DNA from: Porphyra umbilicalis
Lineage: Eukaryota; Rhodophyta; Bangiophyceae; Bangiales; Bangiaceae
Direction of reading: 5' to 3'
Length of the DNA: 64,000 nt
Assembly: GCA_002049455.2 (NCBI GenBank)
Contig: KV918761.1
Span: 310,001 to 374,000 of the forward strand
In this document: positions 22,453-31,459 of the stretch, in pieces
Numbering within the stretch: position 1 is the first letter of the stretch
Layout: every line of letters begins with the position of its first letter
Translations under genes and position numbers: made by a program
The notes under the pieces: generated by a model
Databases searched by the model: none
Seen by the model: only the letters and a program-made list of their open reading frames with translations
Told to the model about the DNA's origin: nothing

Positions 22453-24603
22453 ATGGACGGCGAAGTTGCCACCGCGGTGGCGGCCCACATGCAGGCGCTG
22501 TGGCGCTATCGTCGTCGCATCCGCCGGTCGCGGCTCGGCCGGCGGCGGTATATTGGGTCGGTGCCTGGTCGCCGGCCGAACAAGAACCGTGATTTTCGAT
22601 CAGGTTTGCGAGCTATTTTGAGGGACTGTTTTGGATTGGACGGCTGCCCTCCCGTATACGACGAGGCGGACTTTGAGAGACGGTTCCGTGTGCCCCGCTC
22701 AGTGTTTTTGCGTATCTACCACGCCGTGAAGGGTCGCCCCTTCTTTGTGCAACGTATTAACGCGACGGGCAGACCGCAGGCACACCCCTTGCAAAAGGTG
22801 GTGGCTGCTTTCCGAGTGATTGCTTACGGAGAGGCGCCCGATCGAACTGATGAATACGTTCGTTTGTCCGCATCGACCATAGCTATGTCTGTTCGAGAGC
22901 TTCTACGTTTCATTGTGGTTGAGTTCGGTCCGGCTTATTTGCGTCCCCCCACTCCGGCCGGGCTGGAGCGTATCCTGGAGCGCAATGCGCAACGGGGATT
23001 GCCTGGGTGTATGGTATCGCTGGACTGCAGCCTTTGGGAGTGGGCGAACTGCCCCAAGGCGTTTGCCTGCATGTATCAGAATCGGCACGGCAAACGCTCT
23101 GTGGTAATGGAAACTGCTTGCGATGAGGACCTATGGATATGGCATTTGTTTGTTGGTTGCCCTGGTTCTCAGAATGACCTCAATGTTATGCATGCTTCCC
23201 CTCTGTATTTGTCTGTGACGGGAGGCGAGTGGCCGCCTCGTACGTTTTCATACACAGCAAATGGCACCACCCGCACGCTCTTGTATTATCCGGTTGATGG
23301 AATTTACCCTCCCTTTGCATTTTTCGTGTCTCCGTTCCCCGACCCCACCACAGAATTAGAAACGACATTCAACCGGCTCCAAGAAGCTTTGAGGAAAGAT
23401 GTGGAACGGCTATATGCCGTTCTAACTGCACGCTTCCACATCGCTTTACACCCCGCACGGCACGTCACCGTCGAGTCAATCGTCACCGTCGCGAAGGCGG
23501 TGGCCATCTTACACAATATAGTGACGGAGAAGCGACGCGATGGGTACGTGTCACGCTCTCGAATGGCCGCCGCTGCCCAGGCGGCGGCCGGCGGTAGCGG
23601 CGGCGGAGGCGCAGTCGGTGGCGGAGCCGAGGGCGTGGGGAACGGGGCTGCTGAGACCCCGGCCGCGGCCGGTGGTGCGGCCGGCGCTGCGGCCGGCGAC
23701 GGGGTTGGTGGGGGTGGCGGTGGTGGGACGGGTATGATGGCTGATGGTGGTGCTCCCGCCGCCGGTGTTGCCGCAGCCGGCGGCGGGGCTGGTGGGGGTG
23801 GCGGTGGTGAGACGAGTTTGGGTCCTGATGGTGGTGCTCCCGCCGCCGGTGTTGGCGCAGCCGGGGGCGGGGCTGGTGGGGGTGGCGGTGGTGAGACGGG
23901 TTTGGGTCCTGATGGTGGTGCTCCCGCCGCCGGTGTCGGCGCAGCCGGCGGCGGGGCTGGTGGGGGTGGCGGTGGTGGGACGGGTAATATGGCTGATGAT
24001 GGTGCTCCCGCCACCGGTGTTGGCACAGCCGGCGGCGGGGCTGCTGGGGGTGGGGGCGGTGGGACCGGTATCACGGTTGATGGTGGTGGTCCCGCTGCCG
24101 GTGTTGGTGCAGCCGGCGGCGGAGCTGGTGGGCATGGCGCTGGTGGGACGGGTATGATGGCTGATGGTGGTGCTTCCGCTGCCGGTGTTGGCGCAGCCGG
24201 CGGCGGGTCTGGGGGGGGTGGGGGCGGTGCGAAGGGTATGATAGCTGATGGTGGCAGCCAAGCCGCCGGTGTTGGCGCTGCCGGCGGCGGGGCCGCTGGT
24301 GGTGGGGGCGGTGGGACGGATCCGACGGGAGGCGGAGGCAGCCACGCCGCCGGCGGCGGTGCGGCTGGAGGCAGTCCACAGAGCAATGCGAACAGTCCTG
24401 GGGGCAGGGACGGCCCGCCGGCGGGTGTGGCCGTCCCTGTCATCGCACCGGCCGGCGCGCTTCCTGCCGGAAGTTTTGGCCACGCGCTGAACGCTTGGGC
24501 GGAGGCACGGGACAAGGAGGAGCACGAACGCCTGAGGCATGACCTTGCTGAACACGTGTGGGTGGAGAGAAGCACGCTTCTTGCGCCCTACGTGGGGGTA
24601 TAA
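22453..24603 (+). CDS. PIF/Harbinger-type DDE transposase with repetitive C-terminal tail
   Basis: An open 716-codon frame from ATG to TAA. Residues about 20-370 form a plant-transposon/DDE_Tnp_4-type nuclease, which cuts and pastes the element by recognising its ends. The N-terminal region has a basic helix and the conserved RFRVPRSVFLRIYHAV block. The first Asp is in VSLDCSLWEW, the second in GCPGSQNDLNVM, and the Glu in RKDVERLYAVLTARF. After GYVSRSRM (about residue 374) comes a Gly/Ala-rich tail of about 230 residues made of 28-residue repeats, then a normal-looking C-terminus ending LAPYVGV. The related copy at 34939-35860 also ends in LAPY, so the end is genuine. The SANT-type partner gene converges from the right. 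The tail length is unusual for the family. Confidence 0.9.
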   Translation: MDGEVATAVAAHMQALWRYRRRIRRSRLGRRRYIGSVPGRRPNKNRDFRSGLRAILRDCFGLDGCPPVYDEADFERRFRVPRSVFLRIYHAVKGRPFFVQRINATGRPQAHPLQKVVAAFRVIAYGEAPDRTDEYVRLSASTIAMSVRELLRFIVVEFGPAYLRPPTPAGLERILERNAQRGLPGCMVSLDCSLWEWANCPKAFACMYQNRHGKRSVVMETACDEDLWIWHLFVGCPGSQNDLNVMHASPLYLSVTGGEWPPRTFSYTANGTTRTLLYYPVDGIYPPFAFFVSPFPDPTTELETTFNRLQEALRKDVERLYAVLTARFHIALHPARHVTVESIVTVAKAVAILHNIVTEKRRDGYVSRSRMAAAAQAAAGGSGGGGAVGGGAEGVGNGAAETPAAAGGAAGAAAGDGVGGGGGGGTGMMADGGAPAAGVAAAGGGAGGGGGGETSLGPDGGAPAAGVGAAGGGAGGGGGGETGLGPDGGAPAAGVGAAGGGAGGGGGGGTGNMADDGAPATGVGTAGGGAAGGGGGGTGITVDGGGPAAGVGAAGGGAGGHGAGGTGMMADGGASAAGVGAAGGGSGGGGGGAKGMIADGGSQAAGVGAAGGGAAGGGGGGTDPTGGGGSHAAGGGAAGGSPQSNANSPGGRDGPPAGVAVPVIAPAGALPAGSFGHALNAWAEARDKEEHERLRHDLAEHVWVERSTLLAPYVGV
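23740..24360 (+). repeat. 84-bp in-frame tandem repeat in the transposase tail
   Basis: The GGTGGTGCTCCCGCC motif recurs every 84 bp (23752, 23836, 23920, 24004, 24088, 24172, 24256, about 24338). Eighty-four is a multiple of three, so the array stays in frame and encodes 28-residue units around GGAPAAGVGAAGGG. Confidence 0.9.
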
Positions 24604-24606
24604 AAG

Positions 24607-24643
24607 TTTTTTTTTTTTTCCCTGCTGCGCAGGGTTTTTTTTT
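24607..24643 (+). terminator. T-tract/hairpin/T-tract 3' signature after the transposase
   Basis: T13, then CCCTGCTGCGCAGGG (a perfect 6-bp stem with TGC loop), then T9, starting 3 bp after the transposase stop. The same architecture follows two other Harbinger genes in this window. Function unknown; a 3'-end or termination signal is inference. Confidence 0.6.
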
Positions 24644-24689
24644 CCTTCGATAACGTCGTCAGGAGAGGATCTTTTGGGGGGGCGGCGGA

Positions 24690-25270
24690 CAGGGTCGACG
24701 TCTCCATGTGACTGCCCCGCCGCTGGAGTTGGCGAGACAGGCGGCGCACGTGTGCGGCGAGCATGGGAAGGGGCGGATTGCCGCCGGCGTCCGTATTGCC
24801 GGCGGCGGCTTTGCGTGTTGGGGGGCGGGCGGGCAAGGGAGGCGTCCACGTGTGACTGCTCCGCCGCCGGCGTTTTCAAGACCGGCGGCGGGCGTGTCAG
24901 GCGGGGAGGGGTGCTGGTGTGTCGCCGCCGGCGTCGGTATTGCCGGCGGCTGCTCTGCGTATTGGGGGGAGGGCGGGAACGGGGGGCGTCCACGTGTGAG
25001 TTCTCCGCCGCCGGCGTTGGCAAAACCGGCGGCGGGCGTGTCAGGCGGGGAGGGGTGCTGGTGTGTCGCCGCTGTGGTCGGTATGGCCGGCGGCGGCTCT
25101 GCGTTTACGGGGGGGGGGGGCGGGCAAGGGAGACGTCCACGTGTGACTGCTCCGCCGCCGGCGTTGACAAAACCGGCGGCGGGTGTTTGGAGCGCGGAAG
25201 GGACCGGGCATGTTGCCGCCGGCGTCCGTGCGCCGACATGTGTGGGGGGTGTAGCGCCCGTCGCCGGTGT
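24690..25270. repeat. 144-147-bp tandem repeat between convergent Harbinger genes
   Basis: About four units; the CGTCCACGTGTGACTGCTCC motif recurs at 24843, 24987 and 25134, with a variant at 24699. It is rich in GCCGCCGGC. The period is close to 48 codons, so a plus frame stays open, but I regard it as a non-coding spacer array. Confidence 0.85.
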
Positions 25271-25360
25271 TTGTGCGAGGTAATCTTCAGTGGCAGGGAA
25301 TGCAGGGGATCCACGAGGGGTGCTGCGCATTCGTGGTAGGATGGGCGGTGCACAGAAGTA

Positions 25361-25393
25361 GAAAAAAAAACCCTGCCCAACGGGGAAAAAAAA
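25361..25393 (-). terminator. T-tract/C-G/T-tract 3' signature after the SANT-type gene
   Basis: On the minus strand AAAGGTTTTTTTTCCCC, then GTTGGGCAGGG, then T9, about 50 bp after the stop of the SANT-type frame. Nearly identical to the signature at 34857-34889. Confidence 0.6.
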
Positions 25394-25443
25394 CCTTTGG
25401 CACGTTAAAGAACAAAGCACATACACATCAAGCACTACAGGGA

Positions 25444-28400
25444 CTAGGAATGGTCATCGTCCCCACTGGCCTCTTGAACAGCACAGTCGGCGTCGTCCGC
25501 CGCCTTGTCGTGGTGCATGGGCACCAAGTACACCTCATCGTCGTCATCCAAAGTAGTCGACGAGGCAGCAAGTGCCGCCACCGCCTTCGCCTGCTTCGTC
25601 ACCTGGGACCGAGCGCCACGGCTCGGCCAGCGTCGGCCTGTCGACTTGGGAACAGGATTTGTCGTCGCAGGCGCCGCCGGCGTGTTGTCCCCAGATGCCG
25701 GCGGCGATTGCACCTCGGACTCGACTGCCGCCGGCTTGTTGCCGGCCGGCGGCGGCGGATGCCCCTCCGACACGTCCGCCGGTGCGGTCGACGACCTCGC
25801 GTGCTCCTCGTACTCGACTGCCGCCGGCTTGTTGCCGACCGGCGGCGGAGGATGCACCTCGGACACGGCCGCCGGTGCGGTCGACGATCCCGCGTCCGTC
25901 GCCAAGGCGGCGGCCGTCCCCGTTGGGCCCGACGACATCGCCGGCAGGGACGAGGACAAGTCCATGCCAGCAGCCGCCATCAGCGTGCGCGCGTGCATCT
26001 TGCGGAAGGCAATCTCCTCGGGGGTGTCGCGCATCACCGCGGTGTTGAAAAACGCCACAGTTGTCCGCTCCGTCGTTGCCCGCGCCAGCGCCAGCAGAGC
26101 GTCCAAGCTGTCCTTGAGTGTCCGCGACGCGCGGATGTCCTCACTCATCTCCCACTTGGCCGCCTTGGAACCGCGCGGACGTGACTGGAAGGCACCAGCC
26201 GCCGGCGGCCCGTTCTCCTCCTCGTCCGAGTCGCTTGGGGAGGCACGGCCGCCGGCAGACACGCTTGAGGAGCCGGCGCCGCCAGCGCCGCCGTCTGCGG
26301 CGGCGGCCCCGGCGGCGCCGCTAAACTTGTCAACGTGGCGTAACACCCGCCAACACGACACCCACGGGCAGGTCGTCTGCTTCGCCTTCCGCTTCGTTGT
26401 CTTGCCCTTCGCCTTGTCAGATGCCCGGTCCTTCCGCATCGTCCGCAAAATTTGAGCCCGCAAAAGCGCGCCACAGCGGCGCTGATCAAATCCTCGTCGC
26501 TCGGGTTGCCTGTCAGCGACAGCCGCTTAACGGCCAAGTAGTGCAAGCCAAACTCGCTCACCCCTCTCCGGATCTTGTCCCACTGCTTCTGCACCCCCCC
26601 GACACCGCGCTCGGTGCGCCGTCGAGCGCCAGGGCGACCGGTCAATAGGCGCTTCCACTCTTCGACCACCTCCGCCCAGAAGGTTGTCCCAGTCTGGTCC
26701 AACTCCTTCACAGCGTCCAATGATGTAGACAGATAGGCCCGGCTGAGGGCCACCCGCTCCTCGTCCGTCCAGCCAAGCCCAGTCCCCATGGCAGCCGGCG
26801 CGTAGGTGGCGGCAGGCAGGTCGGCGCCCCCGCCGCCACCCACAGGTGGGGAGGGGGGCATGAACCGCCCGCCCCGGCGACCGCCTAGACGGAAGTGCCA
26901 CCGCCGCCGGCAGGTGATGCGCCGCCGCCGGCTGGCGGTGGTCGCGGAGCAGCCGGCGGCACCTGCACGTTCGTGCGAAGCGCGTCGCCGCCGGTACCGG
27001 CCGCCGGTGATGAGCGGCCGCCGGCGGGCGGGGACGGAGCAGCAGCCTGCGGCACTTGTCCGTCGGTGCGGCGCGCGTCGCCGCCGGTACCGGCAGCCGG
27101 TGATGCGCCGCCGCCGGCAAGCGGTGCTTGGGAAGCAGCCGGCGGCACTTGTCCGTTCGCGCGGGGCGCGTCGCCGCCCATGCCGGTGGCCGGTGATGCG
27201 CCGCCGCCGGCGCGAGGCGCTCCGCCGCCGCCGGCAAGTGCGAATGGAGCACGAGCCGGCGGCACTTGTCCGTCGGTGCGGGGCGCGTCGCCGCCGGTAC
27301 CGACGACCGCTGATGAGCCGCCGCCGGCAAGCGGGGACGGGGCAGCAGCCGGCGGCACTTGTCCGTCGGTGCGGCGCGCGTCGCCGCCGGTACAGGCGGC
27401 CGGTGATGCGCCGCCGCCTGCTCGACGCGATCCGCCGTCGCCGGCGAGTGGGGATTGGGCACGTGCCGGCGGCACTTGGCCGTCGGGGCGGGGCGCGTCG
27501 CCGCCGGTACAGGCGGCCGGTGATGCGCCGCCGCCGGCTAGCGACGATTGGGCAGCAGCCGGCGGCACTTGCCCGGTCGCGCGGGGCGCGTCTGTGCGGC
27601 TCGCGTCGTTGCCGGTACCAGCGGCCGGTGACTCGCCGCTGCCGGCGCCAAGCGAAATGCCGCCGCCAGCGAGCAAGAATGGAGCAGCTGCCGGCGGCAC
27701 TTGTCCGTCGGTGCGGCGCGCGTCGCCGCCGGTACCGGCGGCCGGTGATGCGCCGCCGCCGGCTAGCCGCGATTGGGCAGCAGCCGGCGGCGCTGGACCG
27801 TCGCCGAAGGGCCCCCGACGCGCACCGTAGCCGCCGGCGTCCGGAAGTCTGCCACCGACCGGTGGCTGCCAATTGGCGCGGATCGGCTCAAAGGCGCCGG
27901 TCTCGGGGGGTCCTCCACCGGGCGGCCCCCAGTTGTTGTAAGGTCCCGCGTGGCGGCCGGCTTGACGACTTGCGTGACCTGCCGGCGGCCCCCAGTTGTC
28001 TTGGCGCGTCGCGTGGCCGCCGGACTGACGACTTGCTTGAACACCCGGCGGCCCCCAGTTGTCGTGGCGTGCAGCGTGGCCGCCGGCTTGCCGCCTTTCT
28101 TGGCCACCCGGCGGCCACCAATCCTCGCTCAGTGGCCCAAAGCCGCCGGGCTGATGGGGACGCTGCCCGCCCGGCGGCACCAAGTTCCGCCTCGGCGAAG
28201 GCTGGCGATTGGGATGGAAGCCACCGCCGCCGTGGCCACCGGGCTGTTGATCTCCTTGACCTTGAGAGCCCGGCGGCGCCCACACGTCGCGGCGGGGAGA
28301 TCCGTCCCTGTCCCGCGAGTCCCGTCCCCGGCCGCCGTACTCGTGGTCCGGTTGGAACGACGGCTCCCAGTGGCCGCCGGCTTGAGAAGACCGACCAGCC

Positions 28401-28948
28401 GGCAACGCCCAGCCACAGCGGCGAGGAAACACTCGACGGCCGCCCGTATCCCACTCCCGACCGCCGTGTCCGCCGCTGCCGTCGGGCGGTTGCTCCCAAC
28501 GGCCGCCGGCTTGATTGCCCTTCCAGGGAGCCGGAGGCACCCACTCGTCACGCGGCGGCAGCGACGCCCGTCCGGATCCCCCTCCCAAATGTCCGCCACC
28601 TTGGTTGGGATCAAACCTTGGTCCCGGTCCCCAGCTGCCGCGCGCCGGCAATGACGACCGTCCCGCCCCCCCGGCCCAATTGCCGCCGCCCTGGTTCGGT
28701 GTAGCGTTGGGCGGCGGCACCCAGGCGCCGCCAGCTACCGGCGGTCCTTGGCCAGCCGGCGGCGCACAGCTACTAGAGACAGGAAGCGCGGGCTTCCCGC
28801 GTTGTGGGGCCGACGTTGAGCAAGGTGGAAAGCCCGCGACGTGGCAGGAGCACGTGCACCGTGCGAGCACCGCGAGCCGCTCTTGATGACGACGACGCTG
28901 GTCACGGCGACGCTCCGTGTCGCGCTCCCGGTCCGGCGTACGGGTCAT
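25444..28948 (-). pseudogene. Harbinger SANT/Myb-type DNA-binding partner gene, frame-broken
   Basis: Reading leftwards from ATG at 28948 (MTRTPDRERDTERRRDQRRR): a basic start, then a Gly/Pro-rich region with repeated NWGPPG units (about 28700-27850), then repeats of about 30 residues around GGGASPAAGTGGDARRTDGQ (27800-26900). In another frame comes a SANT/Myb-like helix set (MGTGLGWTDEERVALSRAYL at 26789, then VGGVQKQWDKIRRGVSEF). In the third frame comes a C-terminal part with KRKAKQTTCPWVSCWRVLRH and a helical segment RASRTLKDSLDALLALARA ending at 25444. Harbinger elements need such a protein for nuclear import and end binding of the transposase. One change of frame lies near 26885-26850 (a CTAG acceptor there makes an intron possible) and one near 26450, where no splice signals are seen, so a frameshift is likelier. 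The domain call is firm; expression is doubtful. Confidence 0.7.
26900..27800 (-). repeat. In-frame tandem repeat inside the SANT-type gene
   Basis: Eight or nine imperfect units of roughly 90-110 bp, each with GCCGGCGGCACTTGTCCGTC (plus strand) or a variant. The repeat encodes the Ala/Gly-rich linker before the SANT domain. Confidence 0.8.
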
Positions 28949-30373
28949 GATCGGAAAGGGGGGGAGGGAAGAAGGCCGGCTTTTGAAGGCCGGAGGTGGA
29001 GACGGGGACAAGGGGGGAGCGGTGACCAGAGCACATGGGCGCGCCGCCGGAGCTCGCGGTACACCGGCGGCGTGTCGGTTGCAACAGGCGCGCGCGGGAG
29101 GCAAGAAGGAGAGAATCAACACGAGTGGGGCAGGGGGAGGAGGGGCAGGAGCCGCCGGCGTCTTCGGCTCAGGCACGCCGGCGGCAAGCACGTGATCGGT
29201 GTCGCGCAGGCGGTCGTTGGGCCAGAGGGCGGGAGGGCGGCGCGCCCCCGCAAGCTGCACCAGTGCTCGACCGTGCCCGCGGGACCCCTCGTGCGCGCTG
29301 GACGAGGGGGCGGGGCAGGGCGCAGGCCCGCAGCGGGCACAAAACACACGAGGTGTCTTCGAGGGAGCCCGAGGTGGACACGAACCCCGGGTGACGCCTC
29401 CCCAGCCGCAATGCGCGGTGACCCGCGCGCCCTCCACGCACCCCCGCCCAATCCGCAGTGGTCACGGGGTGGCCCCAAATGACCGGTTGGGCGGAAGGGG
29501 GGCACACAGGACACAGGAAACGGCACAGTCTGATCACGGGCCGGCTGACCCCTTGCCACATCGAATTTGCCTCCCATTTGAGTTTTTCAAAACAATTCCG
29601 CGAGCCAATGACAAGGCTCCATACGACTACAACCTTTTCAATATTTCCCCATGTCAAGCAATCAAATCGAGAGACTGGTTGCGGGATCGACCCAGTTTTC
29701 TGGCGTCAGACCAGAGATACTGCCGCAATGGATTTTTGCACCAGCCCACCTCCAGGGACTGCCAACGCCTGGTCCAACGAGCGGCGTCGGCCACCGTTGC
29801 TTCTGGAAGCACCCGAATGGCGCTTCGGGACGGACCGCGCGGTCCACGACTCGGGCTTGTCGCGACAGCGCATCGCATCACGCACCCGTTGAGGGAACCT
29901 CGACCAACGCCAACACCTCTGTTGTGTCCCGTACGACTCGGGTTTGAGACAAGTGTGCCAAGTTTCTCCCGCCATGCTGACTCTGGACGCGTGGTGCGAC
30001 CACTTCGTCCGATGTTCACTATTCGTGTCTCTCTATTTCAGACGTGTGTGCCAAAAGTGTATTTTATTGACGCGATTTGGAAGATTCCACTAGGATCATA
30101 GACACTTTGTCTCACGATCTCTGCCGCACGGCAGCCTTTTCGTCCGGTGTGTCCTGCCATCGAGAGTGCTTCACGATATGCACGAATTTGGACCACTTGG
30201 GGACGAACGTTGCTGGGCGCGCATCCCCCATCTTGCTTTCCCCATCTCGTGATCATGTAGCCCTCGTTTCCGGTAACTCCAGGAGGGCAGAGGGCCCTCT
30301 TGGATGAGAAAAATGGGGGGCCGCTCACCGCCCTCCACGTAAGCAAACGTGGCATATTCCGTTTGGGGTTTCA
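28949..30373. other. Right subterminal region of the Harbinger element
   Basis: Upstream of the SANT-type start the minus frame stays open to 29437 but is Pro/Ala/Arg-rich and probably leader. From 29480 GC falls and no gene is recognisable. A weaker copy of the internal inverted-repeat motif lies at about 30190-30225. Confidence 0.4.
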
Positions 30374-30407
30374 GAACTTGGGGAAGACGTTGTTGGGTGC
30401 GCTCTAA
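30374..30407 (-). repeat. Right arm of internal inverted repeat
   Basis: Reverse complement of 21648-21681 with few differences (see left arm). Confidence 0.85.
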
Positions 30408-31400
30408 GCACCTGTACGAGGCGATTATTTTCCAAAAACATGTTAAAACATGCATACGTTTGCATGACTGTATTTTTCAATGACTTCTTGGATGTACCAG
30501 AAGCTTCTTTGAGAGCCGCTTCCTATGGTCATGAGCGACATGGTGAAAATGCGCATGTGCAAACGTACACAAGTGCTCAACAACTACGTGCACGCTTCAA
30601 TAAGACACCGTGTTCGAGGGGTACGTATCAAGTCGGGCGCACAGTCTGCAGGTGCTGCGAAATTACCTTTTCGCCACAGTTATCTGCCGATCTGCCCGAC
30701 TTAGTCACACTTACTTCAAGCCGCAGGTCTGCCCTTCCACGAACGGCGATCCGCAATGGCTGAGGAAAAGGGATTTTCCATTCCACTAAGTTCTTCGACG
30801 AGTGCCAAAGAACGGTGCATCCCGAGCGGAAAAGAGGCTTTCCTGGCGGCCACAAAGCCGCGGTAGCTCCCGCTGCCCCCCCCCCACGCTGCCCATCCCC
30901 CCCCCACCGGCCCCACCGGCGCCGCAAGCACAGGGCAGCGCAGGAAAGGAGTGAGCCGGGACTGCATCCTCGCTTTCGAGGCCACGTCCTATTTCTTCAA
31001 TTGGTACGAGAGAGGGGTGCTTGCTTGCCTCCGCAGGGACAGGAGAGGGTGTCGGCTGCGGCGGCGGCCAGAGCGGGTGACGCCGGTAGAGAGGCGTCAG
31101 GCTGCTAAAACTGCCTGCTCTCTTCCCACTCACCGCCCCGGAGTCGGCGCAACCGTCCTCTGCTCATGGGCTGCACGATGGTGTCTTCTACGTATTTCTT
31201 GCTTTCCTCGGCACAGATCCGGTTCTGAGCACGGCACCCGTTTAGTGTATCAAGTCGCACTTGTAAGAACTTGAGCTGACTTCATCGAGCTCTTAATCAC
31301 GCCCTAATCGCGTCGCCACCACGCCACAACGAGTTTTTTGGACGGGATACGAGCAAACACTCCCAGCTTGCGAGCAGGAGCCCGTTTTCAACGAGCGCTT
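30408..31400. other. Segment displacing the right internal repeat from the right end
   Basis: About 1 kb with no counterpart between the two left-arm repeats. A short frame starts at ATG 30756 (MAEEKGFSIPLSSSTSAKER) and stops after 36 codons. It is not recognised; possibly an insertion within the element. Confidence 0.35.
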
Positions 31401-31459
31401 ACGAGAGATTTGGGGGAAAGCGAGGCTCGTGGTGGATCCAGCAACGAGGTGCACTGCGC
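31401..31459 (-). repeat. Right arm of 59-bp inverted repeat
   Basis: Reverse complement of 21567-21625, with two mismatches. Confidence 0.9.

Larger units (their letters stand above)
21567..31459. mobile_element. PIF/Harbinger-type DNA transposon with transposase and SANT-type genes
   Basis: A 59-bp inverted repeat (two mismatches) at 21567-21625 and 31401-31459 encloses a Harbinger-type DDE transposase (+) and a SANT/Myb-type gene (-), the two proteins this superfamily normally encodes. A second inverted block (21648-21681 versus 30374-30407) lies further in and is roughly 1 kb displaced on the right, as if about 1 kb had been inserted or the left end trimmed. I found no convincing TAA/TTA target duplication next to the 59-bp repeats, so the exact ends are uncertain. 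The transposase frame is open; the partner gene has frame breaks. Confidence 0.65.

Noticed and set aside
24708-25283. 191-codon plus frame between the Harbinger genes
   Set aside because: It follows the 144-bp tandem repeat and has only repeat-encoded residues; more likely a spacer array.
26806-28704. 632-codon Arg-rich plus frame
   Set aside because: Antisense shadow of the repeat-rich SANT-type gene.
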